Shown here: in pieces, positions 37,229 through 46,818 of the stretch | How the letters are laid out: each line of letters begins with the position of its first letter | Position numbering within the stretch: position 1 is the first letter of the stretch | Assembly: GCF_003946515.1 (NCBI RefSeq) | Contig: NZ_RHOM01000014.1 | Location: 1 to 63,841, forward strand | Direction: 5' to 3' | DNA length: 63,841 bases | Source: Companilactobacillus zhongbaensis | Lineage (GTDB): Bacteria > Bacillota > Bacilli > Lactobacillales > Lactobacillaceae | Notes under the pieces: model-generated | Database searches by the model: none | What the model saw: the letters and a program-made list of their open reading frames with translations, nothing else | Told to the model about the DNA's origin: nothing | Made by a program: the position numbers and the translations under genes

Positions 37229-39160
37229 ATGCGATGGAGGTCGCTTTTTTTATCATGTGGATTAATTTTGTTTTGTATTTTACTGAGCAGTGAGCATCAC
37301 CAAGATTCTAGTAGAAGAACAGCGAATGCCGATGCCACAAACGCTGACGTTATCGGCTATGACACGCCGAGTCCAGAACCAGTTCAAGTTTTTGGAAAGT
37401 GGATCACAGCAGGATTTCGCTTGCAGCCGAAGGATATGACGGTCAAGGAAGGGTCCAAAGCTTATTTGTATTCTAATTTTCAATTATCTAGTGATGATAT
37501 CGAACAAAATTTAGAGTCCAAGTATACGTTGCTTCATTACTGGTTCCAACTGCAGAGTGATGGCAGCTGGAAGAGAAATCCAAACTATTTCCAAAATTAC
37601 ATCTGGCTTTCAAAATTGAAAGTAGGTACTTATTATTTTCAAGACAATGCGGAGTTAACTCCTAAACCGTTGACTAATTTAAAAAATTTGAATTATTATT
37701 CGCGAGTTGCCAAAGTGACGGTAGTACCGAATGACATTGCAATTGAGGATTTTAAGATCAAGCCCGACGATGACTATTTGTTTGCTAGTTCAAGTTTTCA
37801 TCAACAACATTCACAGTCAACGACCATCCGACCGATCACGACACCTGAAAATGCTACGGGTAGTGTGAAATGGAGTGTTGATAATACTGATTTAGCCACG
37901 ATTGATAACTCTGGTGAACTGTTCGTCAATGGGACTGGCCAGACGGGGATCGTGACGGTCACCGGTGTCTTCACGGATACCTCCGGACATTCTATGTCAG
38001 CGACTACCCGGGTCACAATCGGAAGCGGTGGTTTGGAAGATCAAACTGTAAATGAAGGTGAAACGGCAACTTTTGATATTTTAGGACGTAGACCAACTAA
38101 GGATTATTCGATCAATTGGTATGAAGTTGGAAAGGATGGCCAAACAAGAATACTAGATGACCATGATTTCACATTGGACGTTAAAAATACTACTTTAGCT
38201 GACAGCGGTAAAAAATATTATGCCAAAATAATCATTAAAAATGCGAACGGATCAACGCAGACGATGACGACTAGACGAGCAAATTTGACGGTCAATACCA
38301 ATAATGATCCCGTCGTGAACTTTTCGACGACGATCGAAGATAGTACTTTTGTAGATCCGCAAAATTCGCCGATCAGCTTAAATAAGGTAGCTGAAAATGA
38401 TTGGATCAGGCTCAAAGGGGATGTTTCAGACACTAACTTAAAATCACGTTTAACCCAAGGAATGATTGCATTAAAGCTACCAGCAGCAAAAAATATTTTA
38501 ATCAGTAGTGTCAAATTGGATGACCAACCGGTTGACGATTATTCGATCACTGCTAATGACAGTCATTCAATATTAAAAATGCCTGCAATCGATTTTGTTA
38601 AAAGCAAATCTCATCATTTTGAAGTCATCTTTCAAATAACAAAGTTACCGAGCACTTCATTTAAAGGCGATGCTCAGTTATTGCAGACAGATTCAGCAGG
38701 GAATTCGATCGAGCCGAGTGTTAATAGTAACTTCCTACAAATGAATTATTCAGAAAACGACTTTTTACTATCAAAAAGCGATGTCAATTTTGGGACCATC
38801 GTTCCTTGGAACTTGCAAAATGAATATTTAGGGACGGTATCTGATACTGATTCACGAATTTTGAAAGTAAACGATCAAAGACGCCAGAAGAATCCGGCAC
38901 AGATCACCGTTAGTTTAGCTGGACCGTTGACTGATCCGACAACGGGTCAAAAGATGAACGCTGATATTATGCTTGATCAAGGCGGTCAGGAGAAGCCTTT
39001 GGATGATCAGGCGTTGCTAGTGCAAAATTCCATTGCTGGGCAATCTCTTCCATCAGTGGTTTGGAAAAATAATTTACGCTTAAAGCTGTATGGACAACCG
39101 CCAGTCGGTGGTGATTATAGGACAGAGCTTAACTGGACAGTCGTTAATAGTCCCATATAA
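37229..39160 (+). CDS. secreted Ig-like surface protein with WxL-like C-terminus (type I, copy 1)
   Basis: 643-aa exported protein. A signal peptide (about 1-20, LFLSCGLILFCILLSS) is followed by an N-terminal beta-rich domain, a Big_2-type Ig-like domain (about 185-270, GSVKWSVDNTDLATIDNSGE), a second Ig-like domain (about 275-355, EDQTVNEGETATFDILG), a domain of unknown type and a C-terminal 130 residues. The last starts VNFGTIVPW and ends YRTELNWTVVNSPI, resembling the WxL wall-binding domain but with only one clear W-x-V motif. No LPXTG anchor. Strong GGGAGGG site. Probably displayed on the wall as an adhesin or structural protein; partner proteins of classic WxL clusters are missing. Confidence 0.75.
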   Translation: MRWRSLFLSCGLILFCILLSSEHHQDSSRRTANADATNADVIGYDTPSPEPVQVFGKWITAGFRLQPKDMTVKEGSKAYLYSNFQLSSDDIEQNLESKYTLLHYWFQLQSDGSWKRNPNYFQNYIWLSKLKVGTYYFQDNAELTPKPLTNLKNLNYYSRVAKVTVVPNDIAIEDFKIKPDDDYLFASSSFHQQHSQSTTIRPITTPENATGSVKWSVDNTDLATIDNSGELFVNGTGQTGIVTVTGVFTDTSGHSMSATTRVTIGSGGLEDQTVNEGETATFDILGRRPTKDYSINWYEVGKDGQTRILDDHDFTLDVKNTTLADSGKKYYAKIIIKNANGSTQTMTTRRANLTVNTNNDPVVNFSTTIEDSTFVDPQNSPISLNKVAENDWIRLKGDVSDTNLKSRLTQGMIALKLPAAKNILISSVKLDDQPVDDYSITANDSHSILKMPAIDFVKSKSHHFEVIFQITKLPSTSFKGDAQLLQTDSAGNSIEPSVNSNFLQMNYSENDFLLSKSDVNFGTIVPWNLQNEYLGTVSDTDSRILKVNDQRRQKNPAQITVSLAGPLTDPTTGQKMNADIMLDQGGQEKPLDDQALLVQNSIAGQSLPSVVWKNNLRLKLYGQPPVGGDYRTELNWTVVNSPI

Positions 39161-39182
39161 ATAAATAAGTGAAAAAATTTAA

Positions 39183-39223
39183 GGATAAGAACTTGTGGTT
39201 ATACTAGTTCTTATTCTTTTTTA
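39183..39223 (+). terminator. terminator of the first type I surface gene
   Basis: GGATAAGAACT...AGTTCTTATTC stem and T-run. Confidence 0.8.
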
Positions 39224-39357
39224 TTGGATCGATATTTTTTTGAGAATATTCGATTACATCGTTATTAATAACCGTGAAATATTAATTTATAATCTAGTAA
39301 TATATTTTTATATAAAATGAACTTAGCTCTGGAAATTAGTAAAATTGATGCTAAAAT

Positions 39358-41395
39358 ATGCGCGAGAGGAAGGGATATTTTATTGAAAAAATAATAGTAT
39401 CGCTTATTTTAGCGACGACATTTGGTCTAATTATCGGACTAACTTTCAATTGGGGGATCGGAAGAGGTAATTTATCAAATAACCACGTCACGGAAGCAGA
39501 TATGAACACTACCGCAACGGCAGATGACGCACCAGATATCACTAACAATAAACCGAGCCCGACTATTGGCAAAGTATTAACTTTTTACCCAAATGACGGT
39601 TTTAGACTGCAGCCAGATCAACAAGTTAATTTGTATAAAGGTGGGCCGACAAAGACGATCCACACGGTTCCAGCTGAAGGCGAACTAAAAGATGATTATG
39701 CTTTGAAATCGAAGCAGTGGACAGTTTATGATCCAACTACCAAGAAATGGGATGTTTTAGGATCGGCTGATCCATATGCCAAGGTCGTCAATAATGATGA
39801 CTTAGTTGTCTCACCAAATGACGGTGGGACTTGATATTATCAATATCATCTTCGTTGGACGGATAGTGATTATTTAGGTATCGTGATTAATAACAAAGAT
39901 GACTATTCAAATATTGTCAAAGTTAATACTTATGATCAAGCCAATAAAGTTAGTTATTTATCAGTTAAATCAGATGATGGCTTTTTATATAATAATCAAA
40001 ATTATCAAGATTCTACTTATGTGCATGCCGTTCCTAAAGAAACAAACTCGACAAGTACAGTAAAATGGAGCTCAAGCGATGATTCAATCGCAACGGTCGA
40101 TCAACAAGGATTAGTCCGTCCAATATATGACCCAACCGGGAAGACTAGGATGGTTACTATTTATGGCACTGCGACTAATTCTGACGGAAGCATTGTTAAA
40201 GGGAGTAGGTGGATTGAATGATAAAAAAGTAAAATCTGATTCAACCGCTACATTTACTATTCAAGGTAGTATACATCCAAACATGGATAGCATCGCATCA
40301 ATCAATTGGTACCGGATCGATCCGCCATCCACAGGGAACTCTGATAAGCCGCGTCTAGTTGCAACTGGAAAAAGTCTTCAATTCAGTGTCAGCAATACGA
40401 AACTGAAAACTGATAATGGTGCGTATTATTATGCTGTTGTTACATTTAATGGAAAGAGTACTAAACAGATAACGACTAATAAGGCTTTGTTATCAGTATA
40501 TTCACTTCAAAATAATGAGATCAAGTTCTCCAGCTTCAGTGTGAAAAATGAGACTAATAGCGATGTACAGAATACTCGTGTTTTATTAAATAATGTTAAA
40601 AATTACGACAAAATAACCATGAATTTCTGGCTACGAGATTCATTATTAGGTTCCCATGATAAAGGTCCCTTGGTTATCCAGTTACCCGCTGGTGCCGTTG
40701 TAACTGAGGCCAGATCAACAAGTAATTCAAGTCAATTTGATTCGTACACCGACCCTATGGGGAAAAAAGTTTTTAAAACACAAGCAACAGATGACCCTAA
40801 TATTGAAACTTTAACCGATAAGAATTCTGAATTTGACGGCTTTGGTGCAATGCTATATACGGTTTCTTTTTATTTAACTAAAGCGGAGCTTAATAGTAAT
40901 TTTAAAGGAACTATGACTTATTCACCTGTTAGTGCTACCGGAGTAGAATATGGAACGTATGTTGGACCTAGTTATTCTATTAATCCCATTCCACCAGAAT
41001 TCCAGTTAAGCGCACGATCAATTGATTTTGGAAATATTTTACCATCTTCGAATAAGGCTTTAATCGGAAAAATTAATGATCCAAACTATATGATTTTGAA
41101 AGTTACTGATTTGAGAACGCCTGAAAAAAGATCACCTCGAGAGCTTTCCGTAAGTGCTGATTCTAACTTTATTAATGAGAATGGTAAGATTTTTCATACT
41201 AGTTTAGTATTAGACAATAATGGAGTAGAAAAGCCGATTGACTTGGCCGGGATACAAATTTACGAAACGAAAACAGGCGAAGAAATGCCATCTGTTTACT
41301 GGAAGAATAAGCTGAAATTACGATTTCTTAGTCAACCTCAAAATGGAGGAGTCTATAAAACAAAACTAACTTGGACAATTACAGATTCAAGATAA
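39358..41395 (+). pseudogene. type I surface protein, copy 2, broken by a stop and a frameshift
   Basis: Paralogue of its neighbours (hydrophobic start KIIVSLILATTFGLIIGLTF, GFRLQPDQQVNLY, Big_2 segment STVKWSSSDDSIATVDQQG, Ig segment, WxL-like end IDFGNILP...YKTKLTWTITDSR). An in-frame TGA at 39835 replaces a Trp expected before YYQYHLRW. Near 40207 one extra A in GGGAGTAGGTGG shifts the frame; removing it restores GSGGL, as in copy 1. Beyond both, the frame is open to the end. The start is unclear: ATG 39358 lacks a ribosome site, while ATT 39382 follows AGGAAGGG. A silent cassette is possible. Confidence 0.75.
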
Positions 41396-41552
41396 ATAAG
41401 TCAAATTTGAAGTAATTTTTGTCAAGGTATTTGCCTATAATGAAAAAATGTTATACTATCTTCGAAGATTGTTATATAAATCACGAGAAGGATAACTTGC
41501 AAAATGTTTTGGGGATGCATTTTGTAAGTAGATCAAATATTATTTAAAAAAC

Positions 41553-41597
41553 AAAAATGGAATTACTACCACATTGTGGGGTAATTCCATTTTTTTG
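41553..41597 (+). terminator. terminator or attenuator just before the third type I gene
   Basis: ATGGAATTAC... / ...GTAATTCCAT stem with T-run, ending 18 bases before the next ATG and about 160 bases after the previous stop. A possible TATAAT at 41436-41441 would make this a leader terminator rather than the end of copy 2. Confidence 0.75.
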
Positions 41598-41615
41598 CTT
41601 TAAGGGGGAGTGATT

Positions 41616-43490
41616 ATGAAGGTTCGGGTTGTTTTTATGTTGTTTATTCTAACGATTGGGTACGCATCAATTATTTTTTTAGGTAAGTCGGAGACTATTG
41701 TTGAGGCTGATTATTATGATCAAACTAGTGGTCTTAATTTGATTGGAAAGCCTAGTGGTCTAGCAGGGATGTTTTTGGTATTTCGGAAAACTGGAATATA
41801 TTATTCTTCAGATGAACAACGAATTGAAAGTGGTAAACAAGCAATTGTATCGTTTAAAACCTTTTATCACTGGTATGAACACTTAGAATCGGTAAAGATA
41901 TATCAAGTTTTTAAAAATAATAATATGAAGCCAAGGCTATTGGAAGGTGTCAAAAATCAACGGATAGCAATCAATTTGAATCAAGAGGGAGACTATTATT
42001 TTCAAGGAAAATCTCAAGTTAAAAGTTTAACAGGTAATAAGACTTTTTATTCTAAAGTTATGATTGTCCATGTTAATCCCATTCCAACTGATGTTAGTGA
42101 TTTCCACATAAAAATTGATGATAAATATTTGAATAGTTTTAAGAATTCACCTAGCCATGTTCAAGCACAAGCCATCATTCATCCAAAAAAGGCAAGTGGA
42201 GTTGTTCAGTGGTCCGTTGACAATAATAATCTAGCAACTATTGACCCTGACTCAGGCTTAATTTCAGCTAATAGTGATAGAAAATTCGGATTTGTAACAG
42301 TCAAAGGGGAGCTGATTGGGAATCATAATGTTGATGTCAAGTTTTTTGATACACAAAAATTATACATTGGATTAGGGTTAGATAATCAAACCGTTGAAGA
42401 GGGAGAAAATGCGACATTTACAATTCAAGGGGATATTGTTGAAGGTGCATCAGGTATTGATTGGTATAAAAAGAAAAAGTATGGAATGCCATCAAATATT
42501 CCCAATGAACATTCAAAGTCGTTGACTGTCAAAGAAGTTAATACCGAAAAGGCAAAGTATGCGTATTTTGCAAGAATTCATCTGCCTACTAACGAGGATG
42601 GGAAAAACGTTGGTAAGTTGGAAACAAACTATGCCACAATCAACATTATCCATAGCGATAAACCTCAGATTAATATGAAATTTGCTTTTGTGAATGAGAC
42701 TCTAAATCATTTATTTCCAGGTGAATTGATGTTACGTCCGATATTACGTCGGGTCGCTCCGAAAGATAATATCCTTATGAAAGGAACAATAACAGAAAAT
42801 AATAAATCGTCATTTATCAAAAATGGAAAATTGGAGTTTAAAGTTCCTAACAGAATTCAAAATTTAAGAATACTTATTAATAAATCTCCAGTATCAAATG
42901 ATTATGACAAAGAAAGCAACACTGTAACTATTAACAATTTTGATTTCTCGCAAACTAAAAATTTTGATATTGATGCTAGCTACACTATCGAAAATATTCA
43001 AAATGAAAAATTTGTTACTAAACCGGTGTTTCAAGGTATAAAGGATGAATCTGATCAGTCAGACCTTTATACAATTGATGGAGAACCTTTGGAAATGGAC
43101 TTTGTTAAGGATGAACTTAAGGCTGCGGGAAATTCAATAAAGTTCCTTGTAAATCACATTAAAGGTGCTGAGTCATCTGCCTATGGTCAAATTAATGATC
43201 CAGATGGAAAAGTATTAACTTTTCAGGATGACAGGCGCATCAAGGGGGTAACATCAATTTATGTTCATTTGAAAGGTTATACAAATTCCAATTCACAACC
43301 AAAATTTTATTATTGCCCACCAAATTCGGCTCCTAAATTAATTACGAATGATTTGATGGAAGTTTATAAAACGCAGGATGGTGAACCACTTAGTTTTTTA
43401 ACTTGGAAAAGAAATATAAAAGTCGTAATTCCCAAAGATTATCCTTCTACCGGAAGTTTCAAAGCTTCAATTCTCTGGGTGATCAAGTGA
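41616..43490 (+). CDS. secreted Ig-like surface protein with WxL-like C-terminus (type I, copy 3)
   Basis: Intact 624-aa member of the tandem trio. Signal segment VRVVFMLFILTIGYASIIFLG; N-terminal domain; Big_2 domain (about 185-260, SGVVQWSVDNNNLATIDPDSG); Ig-like domain (about 255-345, LDNQTVEEGENATFTIQGD); middle domain (HSDKPQINMKFAF onward); and a C-terminal part with DDRRIKGVTSIYVHLKG and the end FKASILWVIK, a shortened W-x-I terminus. Start at ATG 41616, after GGGGGAG; GTG 41610 lies within that site. Sequence is quite diverged from copy 1, so the trio is old or under diversifying selection. Confidence 0.75.
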   Translation: MKVRVVFMLFILTIGYASIIFLGKSETIVEADYYDQTSGLNLIGKPSGLAGMFLVFRKTGIYYSSDEQRIESGKQAIVSFKTFYHWYEHLESVKIYQVFKNNNMKPRLLEGVKNQRIAINLNQEGDYYFQGKSQVKSLTGNKTFYSKVMIVHVNPIPTDVSDFHIKIDDKYLNSFKNSPSHVQAQAIIHPKKASGVVQWSVDNNNLATIDPDSGLISANSDRKFGFVTVKGELIGNHNVDVKFFDTQKLYIGLGLDNQTVEEGENATFTIQGDIVEGASGIDWYKKKKYGMPSNIPNEHSKSLTVKEVNTEKAKYAYFARIHLPTNEDGKNVGKLETNYATINIIHSDKPQINMKFAFVNETLNHLFPGELMLRPILRRVAPKDNILMKGTITENNKSSFIKNGKLEFKVPNRIQNLRILINKSPVSNDYDKESNTVTINNFDFSQTKNFDIDASYTIENIQNEKFVTKPVFQGIKDESDQSDLYTIDGEPLEMDFVKDELKAAGNSIKFLVNHIKGAESSAYGQINDPDGKVLTFQDDRRIKGVTSIYVHLKGYTNSNSQPKFYYCPPNSAPKLITNDLMEVYKTQDGEPLSFLTWKRNIKVVIPKDYPSTGSFKASILWVIK

Positions 43491-43619
43491 TTGAAAAAAA
43501 CTAATTATGACAATTTATCAATTCGATAATATATATCATTAAAAAATATGAGCTTTTTATGTGCCACTTTTTCGAAATGGCCTTATAATGTAGTCGTAAA
43601 TCTAAGGAGGCTGTTTAAT

Positions 43620-43856
43620 ATGACAGAAATTCTATCTGATGCAGATATTGCAAAGGAACCTGAGGTTTTAAATACACCAATGAAAGATGCATTTGACTGG
43701 AGCGATTCCAAAGTCGACGTTCGTGATGCAATCTGGGATCATATTATGGAGAGTAACAACCATAGTACTGATAAGACCGCCGAAGCCATGAAACCATTTT
43801 TGGACATGAGCGAAGACGAAGTAAAAGACTACGTTGAAAAAAATTTAAAGAAGTAA
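43620..43856 (+). CDS. small acidic conserved-looking protein
   Basis: I cannot name this 78-aa protein. It is acidic, soluble and probably helical in its C-terminal half (EAMKPFLDMSEDEVKDYVEKNLKK). Start at ATG 43620, with GGAGG seven bases upstream and TATAAT at 43583-43588; longer readings of the same frame lack a ribosome site. A terminator follows, so it is a single-gene unit next to the cold-shock gene. Confidence 0.75.
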   Translation: MTEILSDADIAKEPEVLNTPMKDAFDWSDSKVDVRDAIWDHIMESNNHSTDKTAEAMKPFLDMSEDEVKDYVEKNLKK

Positions 43857-43878
43857 TTCAAGACGCATATTAATTTTA

Positions 43879-43914
43879 AAAAACTCTGAAACGTGTTTGT
43901 TTCAGAGTTTTTTT
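43879..43914 (+). terminator. terminator of the 78-aa protein gene
   Basis: AAACTCTGAAAC / GTTTCAGAGTTT stem and T-run. Confidence 0.9.
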
Positions 43915-44078
43915 ATTTATTTGATCAAATAGCTATCTATTTTGGTAAAAAACATGTATACTTTCGTTATTGTATTAAGAGTTGGTTAGAGGTTTAATTT
44001 TTCTTTATGAATGGTTACTTTCTGAACTTGGCTTAACAATGCAAAAATAACGCGCACAAGCGCTGGAGGTTCTCATTC

Positions 44079-44279
44079 ATGGAACAAGGAACAGTTAAAT
44101 GGTTTAACCCTGATAAAGGTTTTGGTTTTATTACTCGCGAAGATGGTAGTGACGTATTTGCTCACTTCTCAGCTATCCAAGGTGAAGGATTCAAGACTTT
44201 AGACGAAGGTCAACACGTAACATTCGACGTAGAAGACGGCGACCGTGGACCACAAGCAGCTAACATCGTTAAAGACTAA
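44079..44279 (+). CDS. cold-shock protein
   Basis: 66-aa single OB-fold RNA chaperone with RNP1 KGFGFIT (about 14-20) and RNP2 VFAHFSAI (about 27-34). Length and sequence match the CspA/B family. GGAGG is well placed. The gap upstream (43915-44078) has no ORF and probably holds a long 5' UTR, usual for cold-shock genes. Confidence 0.95.
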   Translation: MEQGTVKWFNPDKGFGFITREDGSDVFAHFSAIQGEGFKTLDEGQHVTFDVEDGDRGPQAANIVKD

Positions 44280-44289
44280 TTAGCTACTT

Positions 44290-44366
44290 AGAGATTGAAA
44301 CGCAGTTTTCAATCTAATTAAAAGGCGACGATTAATTCCATTAGGAATTGATCGTCGCCTTTTTTG
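44290..44366 (+). terminator. double hairpin and terminator after csp
   Basis: A first hairpin GATTGAAA/TTTCAATC (about 44292-44314) precedes a strong terminator AAAGGCGACGAT / ATCGTCGCCTTT with T-run ending at 44366. Confidence 0.85.
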
Positions 44367-44449
44367 TCGTGTATTTTTTAGGGAATCCCAAAATGACGGT
44401 CTTTTTTAACAACATAAAAAATTAAATAAAAAGAAAAATCGATCACTAC

Positions 44450-44478
44450 TTGAAAATACGAACACATGTTCGTATAAT
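44450..44478 (+). promoter_or_regulatory. SOS promoter with LexA (DinR) box
   Basis: TTGAAA (44450-44455) and TATAAT (44473-44478) are at the ideal 17-nt spacing. CGAACACATGTTCG (44459-44472) between them is a perfect match to the Gram-positive LexA box CGAAC-N4-GTTCG. LexA bound here would cover the core promoter. Confidence 0.93.
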
Positions 44479-44503
44479 GTTTGTTAAAAGGTTGGTGATA
44501 CAG

Positions 44504-44899
44504 ATGGAGCAAACTGTCCCACGAGAAAAGTGGCTATATAACGATCGAGGCATGATGAAATGGATGGGGTGGCTATTGTCTGATCATAGTGCCTTTATGG
44601 AGAAATCAAAGCTTCAAGAGGCTGGTAAAGACGTTAAACCGGAGATGGATCAACGTCAAGTCAGCAAGAACTTGGCCTCTGCTTGGGAAAATGGTGAAGT
44701 AGTTACGATCCAGATGAACTCGATCGAAGATAACTCCTTTGTTCCTGAAATCAAGGGTCAAGTGATCGGATTCAATGCCGGACAAATTTACCTATTGTTA
44801 GAAGAAGGAACGACAAGCAGGCTGAATGTTGAGAATATTCGCTATGTGACAGCAACGCCTTCACAAAAGTGGTGGTTAGATGATAACGCCCTTCGATGA
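44504..44899 (+). CDS. YolD-like protein of SOS polymerase operon
   Basis: 131-aa protein of the YolD-like family often found directly before UvrX/UmuC-type polymerases in Firmicutes; its biochemical role is not settled. Visible: EKWLYNDRGMMKWMGWLLSDH at the N-terminus, a central region VSKNLASAWENGEVVTIQM and the Sm-like ending GQIYLLLEEG..LNVENIRYVT. Start at ATG 44504, 25 nt past the -10 element, after AAGGTTGGTG. The end overlaps the polymerase start by 20 bases. Confidence 0.85.
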   Translation: MEQTVPREKWLYNDRGMMKWMGWLLSDHSAFMEKSKLQEAGKDVKPEMDQRQVSKNLASAWENGEVVTIQMNSIEDNSFVPEIKGQVIGFNAGQIYLLLEEGTTSRLNVENIRYVTATPSQKWWLDDNALR

Positions 44900-46172
44900 T
44901 CCTAGTAGATTGCCAATCAGAGATATTATGTGCATTGATTGTAAGTCTTTTTACGCAAGTACGGAAGCAATCAGGCGAGCGGAACATCCATTGGCAGCGA
45001 AAATTGCCGTTTTATCGAGAGCAGAATCTAATGGTGGCTTGATCTTAGCAGCCTCGCCAGATACTAAGAAAGACTATGGAGTTAAATTAGGGACTCGTAA
45101 GTTTGAGATTAAACCAGATATGGACATCCAATTAGTATCGCCGCATATGGCTGATTACATCCGTTTGAATTATCGAGTGAATCAAATTTTTCGCCAATTT
45201 ACGGATGATTCACATTGGTTCGTTTACAGTGTTGATGAATCTTTTATTGATGTTACTCATAGTCACAAATTGTTTGGTAGTAATGAAGAAATCGCTGCTA
45301 AAATCCAAGATAAGGTTTTTAAAGAAACGGGAATAGTGACAACCATCGGGATCGGTCCTAATCCATTGATGGCAAAACTGGCACTGGACAATGCTGCTAA
45401 AGTTCAAGCACCTTGGCGGGCTGCTTGGACTTATGAAGAAGTCCCAGAAACTATTTGGAAGATACCTTCACTAACGGATTTCTGGTCGATTGGGGCTAAG
45501 ACGGCCAATAAACTAGAACGAATGGGGATCCATTCGATTTATGACTTGGCTCACGCTGATCGAAAGAAGCTCAACAAGAAATTCGGCATTTTAGGTGATG
45601 CCTTATATTTTCACAGTTGGGGGATCGATTATTCTGATTTAGCTAAACGATATGTTCCTAGATCGGATAATAAAGGTTACGGAAACAGCCAAGTTTTGAT
45701 GCGTGATTACGTGACTAAAGAAGATATTGAAACGGTTTTATTTGAAATTGCTGATCAAGTCGCCACTCGATTACGAAAGCATAAGGTGCTGTGTGAGGTC
45801 ATCGGTATTCAAGTCGGTTTTGCTGAACCGAACTTGGAAGGTGAGAACGGTTGGGGTGCTCAAACTAAAGTAGATCCGACGAATCAGACGAATGATCTGA
45901 TCATGGCAACTAAGTACTTATTCGAGAAGAAATGGCAAGGTGAGGCTTTACGAAGCTTAGGAGTACGAGTTAACCGTGTCAGTCATCCTAATTCCTTACA
46001 GATGTCATTGTTCGAAGACGTTCAAAAATACGATGCCAATTTGCGTTTAGAGCATACTATCGATCAGATCAGAGATAGGTATGGTTATAAGGCAATCGTG
46101 CGGGGATATAGTAAATTATCGGCTGGTACAGCAATTGACCGGAGCAAGTTAGTTGGTGGTCACCAAGCCTAA
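44880..46172 (+). CDS. Y-family DNA polymerase (UmuC/UvrX-type)
   Basis: Translesion DNA polymerase, 430 aa, induced by DNA damage. The palm motifs are IMCIDCKSFYASTEA (about 16-30, metal aspartate and steric tyrosine) and YSVDESFIDVT (about 117-127, catalytic DE). The helix-hairpin-helix region FWSIGAKTANKLERMGI follows at about 201-217, then the little-finger domain. The C-terminus ends SKLVGGHQA with no obvious clamp-binding box; SLFEDVQ at about 376 could serve. Overlap with the YolD-like gene implies coupled translation. Confidence 0.93.
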   Translation: MITPFDDPSRLPIRDIMCIDCKSFYASTEAIRRAEHPLAAKIAVLSRAESNGGLILAASPDTKKDYGVKLGTRKFEIKPDMDIQLVSPHMADYIRLNYRVNQIFRQFTDDSHWFVYSVDESFIDVTHSHKLFGSNEEIAAKIQDKVFKETGIVTTIGIGPNPLMAKLALDNAAKVQAPWRAAWTYEEVPETIWKIPSLTDFWSIGAKTANKLERMGIHSIYDLAHADRKKLNKKFGILGDALYFHSWGIDYSDLAKRYVPRSDNKGYGNSQVLMRDYVTKEDIETVLFEIADQVATRLRKHKVLCEVIGIQVGFAEPNLEGENGWGAQTKVDPTNQTNDLIMATKYLFEKKWQGEALRSLGVRVNRVSHPNSLQMSLFEDVQKYDANLRLEHTIDQIRDRYGYKAIVRGYSKLSAGTAIDRSKLVGGHQA

Positions 46173-46185
46173 AAGGTGAAGTACA

Positions 46186-46509
46186 GTGTTAAAAGAATCG
46201 AAGATTTTAATTCAAAACTTTGATAAGCATTTTTTACGAAAATACAATTGGCGTTATCATTTGTTGATTGTCGATAATCATTTGTTTGATAAATATAGCT
46301 TTTTCTTGCAGACGTTTAAGAAAAACGAGAAATTAGTTTATAGCTATGATCTTTTAGAGATCGAACATGATGAGAAATTGTATAAAGAGGTTGTCCGTGA
46401 TCTAAAGGAACATACTCAATTAAGGATTGAATATCGTGATACTGATCATTTGGTCCATCCGGGTAAAGATATTCAATTAGATAAAAGCCATGGACATTAT
46501 GGAAAATAA
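46186..46509 (+). CDS. hypothetical third gene of the SOS operon
   Basis: 107 aa, unrecognised, basic N-terminus (LIQNFDKHFLRKYNWRYHLL) and mixed charge after it; no membrane segment. GTG start 14 nt after the polymerase stop, with AAGGTG seven bases before it, so it belongs to the LexA-controlled unit, and a terminator follows. It may regulate or partner the polymerase, but nothing in the sequence says how. Confidence 0.7.
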   Translation: MLKESKILIQNFDKHFLRKYNWRYHLLIVDNHLFDKYSFFLQTFKKNEKLVYSYDLLEIEHDEKLYKEVVRDLKEHTQLRIEYRDTDHLVHPGKDIQLDKSHGHYGK

Positions 46510-46513
46510 ATAG

Positions 46514-46545
46514 ACTCTGGAATTGTGCTAAATTCCGGAGTTTTT
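46514..46545 (+). terminator. terminator of the SOS operon
   Basis: ACTCTGGAATT / AATTCCGGAGT stem and T-run. Confidence 0.85.
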
Positions 46546-46617
46546 CGCTATCATGATATGTAAAAAGCAAAAATCAAAAAAAATTTGTAAATTTTTTCGA
46601 AGTATGAGTATAATCTA

Positions 46618-46704
46618 AGAAACCGTTTTCAATAATCTGTGGAACTTTGATGTGAAAGCGATTTTTGTCACATTTTATGCAACCGTATTCAATTGCGTTA
46701 TAAT
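46618..46704 (+). promoter_or_regulatory. upstream cre-like sites and possible promoter
   Basis: AGAAACCGTTTTCA (46618-46631) matches cre at 13 of 14 positions and TGCAACCGTATTCA (46678-46691) at 12 of 14. The second lies just before a TATAAT (46699-46704). With the downstream site this makes three cre-like elements in about 170 bases before the 45-aa ORF. Confidence 0.5.
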
Positions 46705-46743
46705 AGTCATGTTATAGGTGATGAAAAATTTTGTAAAAGTAGT

Positions 46744-46790
46744 TTGACAAATTAATCACAAACACATAAAATAAAATGTATTCGTTACCA
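46744..46790 (+). promoter_or_regulatory. promoter with cre-like site for the 45-aa ORF
   Basis: TTGACA (46744-46749) and TAAAAT (46767-46772) at 17-nt spacing; TGTATTCGTTACCA (46777-46790, 12 of 14 cre positions) covers the expected transcription start, a repressing position for CcpA. Confidence 0.6.
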
Positions 46791-46818
46791 AAAGAATAAA
46801 AATAAATGGAGGTAAACA

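Noticed and set aside
37229-43490. Prophage or phage tail-fibre region
   Set aside because: No integrase, capsid, portal or lysis genes; signal peptides and Ig/WxL-like domains point to cell-surface proteins.
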